DNA of 64,000 nucleotides from Blepharisma japonicum (Eukaryota; Ciliophora; Heterotrichea; Heterotrichida; Blepharismidae): positions 62,001 through 126,000 of the forward strand of contig CATKHK010000024.1 of assembly GCA_949751835.1 (NCBI GenBank), in the 5' to 3' direction. The notes under the pieces are model-generated. The model did not search any database, was not told the origin of the DNA, and saw only the letters and a program-made list of their open reading frames with translations. Shown here piece after piece: positions 10,190 to 20,287 of the stretch. The position numbers and the translations under genes were made by a program. Each line of letters begins with the position of its first letter. Position 1 is the first letter of the stretch.

Positions 10190-11401
10190 ATGGATATTCT
10201 GTCATTAACCCGCAAATCAATCGATACTGCATCTGCCGCCCAAGGACGAATCCAACAGCAATACACAGAAAGAATGAAACGAACTTATATGATTCTTCAA
10301 AAATACAATGCTTATCTAGCAGACGAAGTATTTAATCAAAAAAAGAAGAAAAAGGACATTTACACTAGGAGTGCAATAAAAATTCAAAGCTTATATAGAG
10401 GATTCAGGGATAGGAATATTTATAAGGATATGCTATATGAGAAATATTGAGAAGAAACTGAAAAAGCAAGGGCTAAGGAATTGAAAATGATGGAAGATGA
10501 ATTAATTAGTATGGAAAATTATGAGCTCGAAGAGCAAATTAAGGAAAAAAAATTCTTGGAAAAACAAAAAGAACTTGAAAAAAACTGAGCTGCAACTGTT
10601 ATTCAAAGAACGTGAAGAAAAAATAAAGGGCTGATATATCAGAGCAGTCTGTTTTCAAGCAGTCAAATAGAAAGTGAAGAGATTTTTACTCCTCCAAAAT
10701 CCCCTCAACAGCAGCAGCCCAAAAAACTATTATTCCTTGATAAGAAACCAGAGCCACTAAACGCATCTGGAACAATTGAACTTCCATGACTCCAGCTTCT
10801 CAGTCCTCACATCCAAAAAATCGCAATAGCTGAGTTTAAAATTGAGCCAGAAGAGGAAGAAGACATAATGCCTGATATTTTTCTTAAGCAGCACCTTCTT
10901 ACTCCAGATAAACAGTCTCTAGAAGCATCAGAAGAATCTCTAATCCAAAACTCAATGCCAAAAATAAATATAGAAAAAGGCAGTTATGAAATTACTTTCA
11001 ATGATGAAGAAATCTCATCTTCAAGGCTTGAATTCACAAATACAGGCAACTTGCATAGCGAACTATTTTCTATGACCCTATATCATGAAAAAAATCCACA
11101 TTTTTTAAGCCCTTTAGATGACGATAAAATTGCAAGATATTCCCCATCAATTTATGAAGATGCTATGATGACTGAAGGGCTGCCCATGGTAATTGAAAAT
11201 GTAAGGGAAGCTATTGCGTTCCCCATGAGCAAACTAATAAAGAGAATTTCTGATTTAGAAGAAGCAATTAAGAGTAATTAATAAATAGACTGCAAAAAAA
11301 TACTGAAAAGAGAGACAAGGTCCCAAGATGAAATGAAAGAAAAAGTGCAGTTCAGTAAAGATCTTGTTGATTACTTAAATAGAATTGTCAGCAAGAATTA
11401 A
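10190..11401 (+). CDS. IQ-motif protein
   Basis: 398 residues after removing a 15-nt intron at 11274-11288 (GTAATTAATAAATAG) close to the 3' end. Two IQ motifs are visible: AIKIQSLYRGFRDR (about residue 61) and AATVIQRTWRKN (about residue 134), whose second aromatic is a TGA-encoded Trp. They flank a charged coiled-coil stretch. IQ motifs bind calmodulin or centrin, and a centrin gene is the upstream neighbour, though neighbours in this genome need not share function. The remaining 250 residues show no known domain; the last 40 are basic and helical. Probably cytoskeletal. Confidence 0.78.
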
Positions 11402-11443
11402 TCATTTAATATGTAAATCACTTTTATTATAAAATAAATCAGT

Positions 11444-12559
11444 TTATTCTTTAATACCATCAAGAGTGTTGCATGACTGTCCAAAGGGTCCCTGCTTCTG
11501 AAAGTGCGAATAATGCTGGCTTCTTGGCAGCTTCTTTCCACATAAAAAACAAAAGCAAGTCAATCCTCGGCAATTTCGTTTGCAAGTCATAAAATTGCAC
11601 CCATCGTCTTTGAAATACCCTTCCCCACATTTTGGACATTTTGCGATGTTTGGAATTAACTCTTCAGATTGATTCATTTCTTGGCAGCTTTTATCAGGAT
11701 GATAATCCTTGTTGCATTGGGGACAATACGTTTTCTTGCAATGTGGATTAGGACAATCAACTTTTTTTAAATTTGCTGGGATAGATATCAATGACTCGCA
11801 ATGAGGGCATTGCTTCACAGGAAGGCCATCTACAATAGCCGCTCGATCTTTGATATTTATGTAAAGCATATATTTATTATATGGGACTGCTCCGAATACT
11901 TCGTGTACGGTAATTGGATTATTGCATAATGGACATGCTAATTGTTCTTCTCTGAGCTCATTGGAATCGATCTTAAAAGTGATATATTGCTCGATGCAAG
12001 ATCTGCAGAATCGGTGGTCACATTCTAAAGTAAAAGCATCGTCCATGCTATGCTGCTCATTATCAATTTGGCAGAGAAACATTGGAGGTGGTCTTGAGAT
12101 TAAATCCGAACGATTTTGACATCGAATTTCTTCTGATTGCTCATCTATGCAGTTGCTAATTTCTGATGAATCTATATTGTAAGATTTCTCTTCCTCATGA
12201 TTTTTGCATTCTTCATTTAAGTTTATTGAGTAATCATCAATATTTACTGAAATCGGAAAGTTGCATATAAAGCAAGGCACAAACTCGCAATCTTGATCAT
12301 TTTCTTTCATTATAGAGATGTATCTTGTTAGGCAAAATCGACAAAGACAGTGTTTGCAAGGCATATCAATTGTTTGGTTACTTTTGCACATATAGCAAAG
12401 GCCACGATCGTAAATTATGTCTTTGATCGAGTATATTACTTTCCCTGCTGAGCCAGCTATAGTCGATGATAGATTTAATCCTATATCATACATTTGACTT
12501 AACGCTGATTTGCCGATTTCTTTAGCTCCATCTAATAGCATTCACGATATATTCATCAT
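11444..12559 (-). CDS. RBR-type E3 ubiquitin ligase with extra RING-like region
   Basis: 371 residues; the start is the first of two ATGs at 12559, in frame through a TGA (Trp). An N-terminal Cys-rich module (CYMCKSNQ, CRFCLTRY, then CFIC) precedes a canonical RBR series: RING1 (FLCQIDNE, CDHRFCRSC, CPLC), IBR (KQCPHC, CPNPHC, YCPQC) and RING2 (KCPKC, then DDGCNFMTC). The Cys of DGC matches the catalytic Cys that carries ubiquitin as a thioester in RBR enzymes such as parkin and HHARI. The additional RING-like half at the N-terminus is unusual. The 3' end lies 43 nt from the convergent IQ gene. Confidence 0.88.
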
Positions 12560-12628
12560 TTTATTATAGAAATATAAAGAAACTTAATTTCATAGATTCT
12601 TATTTAATCATTTTGCGAAATAATTTTA

Positions 12629-13383
12629 CTAATGGCGAGACTTTACTTTTTCCTGCAAAATTCTCATCCTTTTAGTAATTAAATCGCTTTTGCTTTCGAA
12701 GCCAACCTTTATTTCTTCTTCTACTTTTTGCTTTTTTTTAAGATTTCATACCTTATTTTGCTTCAATCTTGAAACTTGAAATTCATTAGGTGGAGTAGAT
12801 ACAGCTCTTTGCTAAACTAATTATCACTTACAGATGATCCTTCACTACAGAAATAAATTATTGCCTTAGATTTTTTCATGTAGATTTTTGTTATAGGGCC
12901 ATACTCCTCAAAAATTGACCTTAGTATTGATTCGGTGTACCCTCGAGTTTCATCTCATTTGGCTTTTATAATATAGCTACCAAGAAAATCTGTAGAAGAA
13001 GGATATTCTTCGGGCTTTTCTTCATTTGCATTTCTTTTTGCAGGAAAGTTATAATTTTTATTTGGGAGCGAGTCTTTTGCTTCTTTTTCTTTCTTTAGCA
13101 ACTCTTCTCTGAATTTTTTCACTCTACTAGAAGCTGATGCTAGTCTTTTTTCTCTTTCTTCATTTGCTATCAAAGTAGCATTATAAGTATTTCTATTTTC
13201 AGGATTTTTCAAAAACTCATATGCTTTTTGGATGGCTTGAAATAGATCAGAAGATGCTGATTGCGTTTTATCTGGATGATGCTTTAAGGCTTTTTCTCTA
13301 ATTTACAGTTACTTATAAGCTTTTTTCAACTGTTTTTCTGTGCAATCTGGCTTTACTCCAAGCAGATCATAGTAATTTTCCAT
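12629..13383 (-). CDS. DNAJC17-like splicing-associated J protein
   Basis: 239 residues assuming introns at 13298-13312 (15 nt, GTAACTGTAAATTAG) and 12812-12831 (20 nt, see separate entry). An N-terminal J domain (YYDLLGV, then HHPDKT with the HPD motif) is followed by a Lys/Glu-rich linker, an RRM-like part (YTESILRSIFEEYG, then KSKAIIYF) and a C-terminal helix (LITKRMRILQEKV). This order is that of DNAJC17 and yeast Cwc23, J proteins associated with the spliceosome. The C-terminal match decides the reading frame after the second intron. One Trp in each half is encoded by TGA. Confidence 0.82.
12812..12831 (-). other. atypical 20-nt intron
   Basis: The reading frame of the DNAJC17-like gene needs 20 nt removed here. 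The segment starts GTAAGTGAT and offers two 3' splice sites, at 15 nt (ATTAG) and at 20 nt (TTTAG). Only the 20-nt version gives the conserved C-terminus. The A found six bases before the end of the other introns here fits the 15-nt version, not the 20-nt one. Confidence 0.6.
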
Positions 13384-13470
13384 TTATTAGCGAAATAGAT
13401 TTTATTTAAATTACTCAGATGCCAGAAGTCCTATCAATTTTCTCATAAGTATTTAATAAATACAATCAAA

Positions 13471-13905
13471 ATGAATAATCCCGCTCAAGGCTGTTTGAAG
13501 TGTAAAGAATGTGAATTAATTCTTGCGAAAGAAAGCGATTATATAGGAGATTGGAGTGGAATGTGATTTTACTCAACACTTAATGATCATATAGTTGGAA
13601 ATGAGAGAGTGGCTGAAGATAATTGTGTTGTAAAATTAATATACTGTTCTCAGTGTGGTGAGCAAATTGGGTATCAATATAAAGCATGTACTCAAAAACT
13701 ATGGGAATTGGAAGGACTTTTCGGAATTAGGTATGATAAAGCAACAGGGAAAGCGACTATAAGTGAAAAAATATCAATTTTGAGAAATTTGTATGCTGAA
13801 ACAAAAGAGACTTTTATTAATAGTGAAGAACAATTGTGTAAGTATGAAAACACTATTGAAAAAATGATAAAAATATGCCAAGTAATAAGTAAATCTATTG
13901 AATAG
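13471..13905 (+). CDS. Mis18/Yippee-like zinc-binding protein
   Basis: 144 residues. Two CxxC pairs (C-L-K-C and Y-C-S-Q-C near residues 8 and 60) are spaced as in the Mis18/Yippee fold; the block CGEQIGYQYKACTQ is followed by LEGLFGI, as in Mis18 proteins. A C-terminal helical segment of about 45 residues could be a dimerising coiled coil, also a Mis18 feature. Mis18 marks centromeres for loading of the CENP-A histone. The short length and lack of other domains leave Yippee-like alternatives open. One TGA (Trp) at codon 32. The start is 87 nt from the divergent J-protein gene. Confidence 0.6.
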
Positions 13906-13936
13906 CTTATTTTTTTAAATGTAATTCTAAATGTAC

Positions 13937-14263
13937 TTATGCATTCATATCAGGAATTTTAAATCTCATCTTTGTGGATGCTACAATTGTATTACCAGCC
14001 TTCTCGCCTGTTTTCAGAGGAGGTTCGCCACCTGCTCTTATTCCTAGCTCGTCTCCTGTTTTGATTTCTTCATCTTCATCTGAACTCAAAACAGTTAAAA
14101 ATATTGAATCATCATTAGAATACGCTTGTGCTATTTCAAGCTGACTGATTATTGCATCGATGCTATCATCTTTCTGCATATTATCTTCTAAAAATGTGTC
14201 TAATTCACTTTGTGCTTGGATAAGTGAAAGAATCAATAGTGTTAGAGCAATCGTGTATTTCAT
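13937..14263 (-). CDS. small secreted acidic protein
   Basis: 108 residues, intronless. MKYTIALTLLILSLIQAQS is a clear signal peptide with a likely cleavage after AQA/AQS-type residues near position 18-20. The mature part is acidic (SDEDEE) and Cys-free, without a recognised domain. Probably a secreted or lumenal peptide. It ends 31 nt from the convergent Mis18-like gene. Confidence 0.65.
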   Translation of the reverse strand: MKYTIALTLLILSLIQAQSELDTFLEDNMQKDDSIDAIISQLEIAQAYSNDDSIFLTVLSSDEDEEIKTGDELGIRAGGEPPLKTGEKAGNTIVASTKMRFKIPDMNA

Positions 14264-14543
14264 TTTTAAATTTATTTTTCAGTTAAAAACCCCATTTTAG
14301 CTGCACATACATGTCTTGAACTATCATATATGTTTTTGCATTGCATCTAATAATCCTTACATTATTAGATCAAATTTTAAAATAATCTTCTATAAAGTTG
14401 AAATATTTGAGAGTTCATTATAGCATTAAGGATATTCATTTAAATTAAACTCAGTGCAACAATTTACAATTTATGATGCAATTTCTCTGTCCTAATATTT
14501 TAAAAAATAAGCATCAAGTTTGCGAGTAATTAATAAAACTATA

Positions 14544-15818
14544 ATGGAATCAAGTCGAAGCTCAAGCCCTGCAAAACTAACTGATACCTTTTTGACTCAG
14601 TTTCAAAGATTGAAAATATCAAAAGATAACGATATCACTGGAGCGAACCTTGATACAATAAATGCCCTATATTCTGATCTGAATAGCTGTGTAATGAGTT
14701 TAGACCAAAAGGTTGGGGGAGTTCTAAAAAAGCATGAACTAGAGTTTCTTAATGAATATAAAGAAAGAATGTATAGAATCCAAAAAGAAATGAGAATCCT
14801 TAAGGAAAAAGCAAATGAAGCTGAATCTCAAAGGAGAAAAGTTGAAAAAATACAATCATTGGAAAAAGAAAGAGATATGCTAAGAGAAAAAGCTGAAAAA
14901 TTAGACAGATTGTGCAAAGAACAAAAAGAAAGTGTAGATACCTGAAAAAATAAAGCTGAAGAGATGGAAGATGACAGAAGATTTTTGGAAGAGCAAATCA
15001 TTGCAGCAAGAAAGCAAAATCAGCATTTGCAAGAGCAACTTAAACTTGTTGAAGAGCATAATCATGTAAACTCGCTTGCGCCTGATCCATCATTAGAAGA
15101 AAATAATACAGGGCAAACAACAGAAAGCGTTGAAAATCAAATCTGGGTGTCAAGCGAGCAAAGCGAATTCGGAAAGTCTGCAATTTCAAGCCTAGCTCTT
15201 AAAAAGAGCCAACTACAGTTGAACCAAACTTCATTATCTCCAAGCAAGCAATCTGACTATTTCCAACAAGTGCAAACAAGATTTAAACAAATAGTTTCCC
15301 ATCTTCAAAATCAACTAGAAGTTGAAAGAAAAACACTAAAAAGTTTAAGAGGAGCTAAAACGAATTTTATTTTAGAAAAAGGCGAGCTTGAAGATATATT
15401 TTTGCAGTGCGTAGAAGATGGGAAAAAAGAAATTTTGGCTAGAAAATTAAAAGCGTCAAGATATCAACCAAAAAATAAAAAAAAATCAACCTTAGATAGA
15501 GAAAGAGATATCACATTAGATGAATTCAAAGATATTGATAAGCGAAAAGTTATGGAACTGTTTTTGAGCAGTGAGAAAGTACGAAAGTTTTTATACGATA
15601 AGATGTTTTCACAAGAAGGGGAGTTTCCAAGCCAAGCAACTCCTGCTACTAAAAGTATACAATCAAGCTTAAGTGGACCTTTACCTAAAAAACCATCAAC
15701 AACACATGGACTTCACGGTCATGTGTTTAGCATGCCTTATTTTGATGATGATAAGCTGCACAGGCCAAGCACCGCACCTTTGAGATTCCAATCTCATCAT
15801 GCACAATTAAAAAAATAA
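14544..15818 (+). CDS. coiled-coil protein
   Basis: 424 residues from the ATG at 14544, preferred over upstream non-ATG codons. Residues 60-175 form a long heptad-rich coiled coil; a TGA inside it (14943-14945) reads as Trp. A second conserved-looking helical block (FKQIVSHLQNQLEVERKTLK, then ILEKGELEDIFLQC) lies near residues 245-300. The C-terminal 70 residues are Ser/Pro-rich and end with basic Lys residues. It resembles basal-body or axonemal coiled-coil proteins in style, but I cannot name the family. Confidence 0.75.
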
Positions 15819-15959
15819 TAAATTCTTAGAAATATTATATACCTTAAAACAAATAAACATTAATTACCAAATGTCGGAGATTTATCTATAAGTAAAGTGT
15901 TGTTCTACTCATTATATAAATACTTTTCTAATTATTTTTATCTCTATAAAGTATATATT

Positions 15960-17366
15960 TTATTTTATTTGATTATCCTTTACAACTAATTTAATAATTT
16001 GCTGCTTTGTTAATCCCTTGGTTTCTATCATATCAATCCAAATATAAACTAAGGTGCCTACAGTGATTCCAGCATAAATGAAAAATGTAACTGATGCACT
16101 CAGTGATGTAACCATATAAGGAAATGTCAAAACGAGGATTAATATACTCGCAGTGCATACAGAAATAGCAATACTTATCCCTTTATCATTCATGACTTCT
16201 CCACAATATAATCATAGTATCGGACCTGCAGAAAATGCTCACAATACTAAGAAAATGATGGTAAAAATGACTGGGAGAACAATACTCAAACTATCAATTC
16301 CCGAAAATATTCCTAGCAAAACAAGATCAATTATTATTCCCGCCACACCAAGCTTCATCATAGGTTTTCTACCCCATTTGTCTATAAAGGGCAAAGATAG
16401 CAAAACACATAACCAATTAACGACTCCTATAATGAGTGTATAAATTCTTGACATAAAAGTGCCACCTCCTATTTTATCAAATAGAAAAGTTGAATAAAAT
16501 ACAATTGAAGCAGCTCCTGTCCAAGGTAGAAGCAACGCCATCATGCACCCAAGCCTCAACATTTTATAATATCTTCTATTATATATCAATTCTTTATAGC
16601 TCGGCGTTACTTCAGTTTTATTTAGCAAGCTTTTTTCGGACTCTGATTTTAATTCTTTATCTACAAATAAATACTTTGCAACATCATCTATTCCTTCATC
16701 TGTATATATATATTTCAAAGTAGTCATTGCTTCATTTTCTCTCTTTTTTTCGATAAGTCAATACGGTGTATCATTTTTATATACAAATAAAAATACAAAT
16801 ATAAGGTATGCTTCAATTATAAGTTGAAAGCCAAACATAAACATTCATCAATAATTAAAGGAGTTGTTACTATAATCTCCTGTAGGCAATGGCAAACCCA
16901 ATGCAAAAGATGTAGCAATTCCTAATGCAAAATTTGTTTGGCATAAACAGCCAACTTTCCCACTCATATCTGGAGGAGAAATTTCACTTATGTAGAGTGG
17001 AGGGATTGTCAAAAAAGCTCCAGAGATTATGCCGGAAACGAATCTGCCAATTCCAAAGGTAGGGGTTGTAGGGATAATTGTAATTAGACAGCCAGCTATT
17101 GCAATTATAGAAAAAATAATCATTGCCCCTCGTCTTCCATATTTGCTTGCTACAGGTCCAGCTAAAAGTCCTCCAAATATTGATCCAAATGGATTCATTG
17201 CAGAAAACAAAGCAATTCAAAGATTCTTGTTATCGCCTCAATTCAGCGTAGAGGCAACATTTTCCTGGCAGGTATTAAAAACGCCTTGATTGAAACCAGT
17301 TAAAAAGCTTCCAAGTGTAATATGAATGCTTAAAATCCATACCCGAGCAGGAATGTATTTTGTCAT
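15960..17366 (-). CDS. MFS sugar transporter
   Basis: 468 residues, intronless, about 12 hydrophobic segments. Sugar-porter landmarks: GRRGAM in the loop between helices 2 and 3, GRFVSGIISG, YISEISPPDMSGKVG after helix 5-6, DKWGRKP in the second half, and AGPILWLYCGEV corresponding to the family PESPR/Trp region. Several Trp are TGA. The N-terminal start was taken at the ATG at 17366, immediately before ARVWILSIHITLGSFLTGFN, the first helix. Probably imports hexoses or a related solute at the plasma membrane or food-vacuole membrane. A 17-nt palindrome lies 54 nt upstream. Confidence 0.9.
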
Positions 17367-17419
17367 CTTTATTTATAATAATTCACTTGTGAATTTCAAG
17401 TTTTAATTAAATCTTAATT

Positions 17420-17436
17420 TAGGTTCAATGAACCTA
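17420..17436. promoter_or_regulatory. 17-nt perfect palindrome upstream of transporter
   Basis: TAGGTTCAATGAACCTA: two 8-nt arms around a single A. It lies 54-70 nt upstream of the MFS transporter ATG and is the most symmetrical short element I noticed in the spacers. It could be a dimeric transcription factor site, or a hairpin in the end of the p24 transcript. No experimental support. Confidence 0.3.
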
Positions 17437-17542
17437 TATTCCCTTAACTCCCCAAAAGAATTAAACCATATTAATAATGATAGAAAACCTTCACTCTCCT
17501 AAAATGCTAAAAGAATAAACGTAAACACTTAAGATATTTTTG

Positions 17543-18235
17543 CTAAAGAACACGTCTATTATCTAAAAGCTTCTTGATATAATACGCTTGCCAAAACGAG
17601 ACAAAAACTACAAAGATACTTTCTACCACACTGAAAATTAACAAATTTGTATTTGACGCAGCCACCGTTTTATGGTGAGACTCTTGTCTAAGTGTCGCAA
17701 ATTGTTGATCAACTTGAAAATCCTTAACTGAACTCTGAACAGTCAATAAATCTTTTTCTAATGGTGTCAGATGTTCAGCAGTCAACGGATCCTCAGTAGA
17801 GTTGCCACAATGAACTGCAAAAGTAACTGTGTGTGATTGCATCATCTTTGTATTTTTGAATCTAAATACATACTGCCCCTTCACAGCTGCGTCAAAGTGG
17901 AAAATGGCTTCAGCTTTCCCTATTCTTAAGAAGACTTGCTTTCCTGAAGGATCTAATATATAGAAATTCACATCCTTGCTTTCTCTACTTGATATAAAAT
18001 AAGCACCTCGAATATAGGAAGGAATAATATCGATATTTTCAATAAAGTCTTCTTCAGCTCTTGCTGGCAGATCAAAAGTCATCATATCTGCTGGGACAAA
18101 GTCATTCATATACTGATCCCATTCTTTCATGAGCTCAGCTCTATCGGTCACAGTGTTATCTTCTGGCTCTGTATGCTCATGATTTTCTTGTGAAAATCCT
18201 AAAGAAAATAATAAGAATAGAGCAAAGATTGCCAT
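17543..18235 (-). CDS. p24/EMP24 (TMED) cargo receptor
   Basis: 230 residues. Signal peptide MAIFALFLLFSLGFS, a lumenal GOLD-like beta domain (VNFYILDPSGKQVF, then GQYVFRFKNT and VTFAVHCG), a coiled-coil segment, one membrane helix (SVVESIFVVFVSFWQAYYI) and a very short cytosolic tail LLDNRRVL. This is the standard p24 layout and length. p24 proteins cycle between ER and Golgi in COPII and COPI vesicles and select cargo such as GPI-anchored proteins. The tail lacks a clear di-lysine signal; the FW/YY aromatic pairs near the membrane may serve for ER export. Confidence 0.9.
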   Translation of the reverse strand: MAIFALFLLFSLGFSQENHEHTEPEDNTVTDRAELMKEWDQYMNDFVPADMMTFDLPARAEEDFIENIDIIPSYIRGAYFISSRESKDVNFYILDPSGKQVFLRIGKAEAIFHFDAAVKGQYVFRFKNTKMMQSHTVTFAVHCGNSTEDPLTAEHLTPLEKDLLTVQSSVKDFQVDQQFATLRQESHHKTVAASNTNLLIFSVVESIFVVFVSFWQAYYIKKLLDNRRVL

Positions 18236-18323
18236 TATATAAATCTTTATAGATTATTTTAATGAAACATTTATAATTATTTTTACCTAAAGCAGATTAT
18301 CTAGTGCTAGACATAGTTATAAT

Positions 18324-19472
18324 TTAAAATGATGGAAGCCTGACAAAAACAAATGGGAAGAAATCTTCGTTTTCATCAGAATCTTCTCTTGATCCATACA
18401 TATCTGCTGTTTCTCCAGGTCTCATGAATTTCTTGATCATGCTATCTAGCACTCTTTTTTCTCTGTCTCTTTCTGGGACTATATAGAATGACACAAATTG
18501 AGGAGGCAACGAATATCTCAATACTGACTCCGCAAAGATCCTCATGGATTTTAGATGCACCAGCGCAATAAATAATTCACTGAAAACTACTTTACAGGCT
18601 CTCCACAACAAGTTATGCTGTGTTTGGAACTGTTTATTGACCTTTTCTTTTGAAATTTGCTGGGTTTCTGTATAAGCAGGGTCAAAGCTGAATTCTCTTG
18701 CAGCCCATTTATTTTGCTTTACCGCGGCTACAAAAGAATCAGCAGATGGTTTCAGGACAACAGCTCTCCATAACGTCAGATCTTTATCCTCGACTTCAAA
18801 CTGCTTTGTACACCGAGGAACAACTCCTGAATCTAAAAATTCATATGTTTCGAGCCACTTTTTTACGTCTTTTTTAGGGAGGACAATTAAGTAAGTTTTA
18901 AAGTGCTCAGAGTTTATAAAATCTTCAGGTGAAGCAATCGCAGAGGTAATGATTTCTGCAAGGTCTTTAGAATAAAGGTTTCCGGACTCTTTTTTTGTAA
19001 TAGCTCCTAATGAATTCTTAGCTTCTTGATAACGGACTGTTTTATTTTTGACATCATCGTCTAGGGCTCTCATTCTCTCTTCAATTAGTCCTGAGAGTTC
19101 TTGAAGAGTTTTTGTAGGGGGATATTTAGAATTATTCCATTGAAAATTTGCAACATAATCCATTGGTGCAAAAGTTTGTTGGCTTCCTACAAATGGGTTA
19201 TCAATAGTAAGGTGAGGGTTTGGCTCAATTTCAACAAATTGACGCTCTACTTTTTTGACAACGCCTTCAAGATGATGATCAAGCTTAGTTAAATCGTCAG
19301 CTAAAGCTACTAGTTGATCAAGAGATCCAACTTTAAAATGAGTAGGGCAATTGAATAGATGAACTCTTCCAAGTGGACGTGAGCTTGTCTGGATAATTTC
19401 TTGCTCAATTACTTGAGAGATACTGTCCTTTTGACTGGACTGACACTGAACTGATACAAGCCACTGTTCCAT
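18324..19472 (-). CDS. V-type H+-ATPase subunit C
   Basis: 382 residues, the normal size for this subunit. It matches the family throughout: MEQWLVSVQC at the start, SLDQLVALADDLTKLD, LHL-type NLYSKDLAEII, LIVLPK, FEVEDKDLTLWRAVVLK, AAREFSFDP and the C-terminal ALVHLKSMRIFAESVLRYSL. Subunit C bridges the peripheral stalks and the V0 sector and leaves the complex during reversible disassembly. The pump acidifies food vacuoles, lysosomes and contractile-vacuole membranes. Intronless and without TGA in the coding frame, in contrast to most neighbours. Confidence 0.95.
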   Translation of the reverse strand: MEQWLVSVQCQSSQKDSISQVIEQEIIQTSSRPLGRVHLFNCPTHFKVGSLDQLVALADDLTKLDHHLEGVVKKVERQFVEIEPNPHLTIDNPFVGSQQTFAPMDYVANFQWNNSKYPPTKTLQELSGLIEERMRALDDDVKNKTVRYQEAKNSLGAITKKESGNLYSKDLAEIITSAIASPEDFINSEHFKTYLIVLPKKDVKKWLETYEFLDSGVVPRCTKQFEVEDKDLTLWRAVVLKPSADSFVAAVKQNKWAAREFSFDPAYTETQQISKEKVNKQFQTQHNLLWRACKVVFSELFIALVHLKSMRIFAESVLRYSLPPQFVSFYIVPERDREKRVLDSMIKKFMRPGETADMYGSREDSDENEDFFPFVFVRLPSF

Positions 19473-19734
19473 TTATAAAGATTTAGAAAATCCCACATTA
19501 ATAAGCATAGAATATTATATTGATCATCTCTTAAAAACATGAAAATCTTTTAAAGCCATAGAAAGCTTTTTTTAATTTTCTCTAATTTTCGAATATTTTC
19601 TTATTTATGCTGAGTGTTTGATAAAACGAAATTTATTAGTATTATAATTAATTACTACAGCTATTATTGCTTTTTAATCTTTATTCTAATTAATAAATTA
19701 AAACTTGAAATAAATATTATTTTGCTATATTGAA

Positions 19735-20218
19735 TTATCGTTTAAGATATTTAATTTTTTGCTTCTTCTCTTTTTTCTTTTTCTTTGGATCATCCTCCGC
19801 TTCTTCCTTTTCACCAGTTTTGTTCGCCCATGCCAAGAAGTATTTAAATGCATACCATCCTATATATCCAGGAACAACTAAATAAATAAGCCAAAAATAA
19901 TTTGAAAATACACATAAAAACTGAACAGCCAAATTGATGCAATAGAAATCCAAATAATACTCATAGCCAACTCCTAAATCAACAGCAGATTTTATGCCAG
20001 AATACGATATTTTCGATACCAACGAAAAAAATCCAAATTCCACAAATGTCCACCATGTGAGATCTGCAAAGTTTCATAGTATTCTGAATAGAACATAAAA
20101 GATCTGTATAGAAAATACATTGACTCCTAGTAAAACGCTATAGAAAATCTTTTTGTTTGACTCGGCACTTCTCTCAAGTTTCTTTTGTGATTGGTTTGCC
20201 TGATTGGTAAGTCACCAT
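19735..20218 (-). CDS. TMEM208: TMEM208-like ER membrane protein
   Basis: 155 residues after removing a 16-nt intron at 20200-20215 that starts at the base after the ATG. The protein reads MANQSQKKLERSAESNKKI, two pairs of hydrophobic helices, and a basic Lys-rich tail KKKKKEKKQKIKYLKR. This matches TMEM208/SND2, which takes part in SRP-independent targeting of proteins to the ER. Several Trp in NFADLTWWTF and nearby are TGA or TGG. The intron-defined start removes the need for a start in the unrelated upstream gene. Confidence 0.85.
20200..20215 (-). other. 16-nt intron directly after the start codon
   Basis: GTGACTTACCAATCAG on the minus strand, the only intron seen with GTGA rather than GTA at its 5' end. 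It has the A six bases from the 3' end. It splits the ATG of the TMEM208-like gene from the rest of the protein, as in VPS26. Confidence 0.75.
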
Positions 20219-20287
20219 CTATATGAGTAAGCAAAATTTATTAGAAAAGGAGATAAGTATTCAATGAGAATCAATAAAAAAATTAAT

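Noticed and set aside
10448-10450. In-frame TGA codons as signs of pseudogenes or frameshifts
   Set aside because: They occur in nearly all genes, including highly conserved ones, always at Trp positions, and the downstream sequence stays conserved. Reassignment explains all of them.
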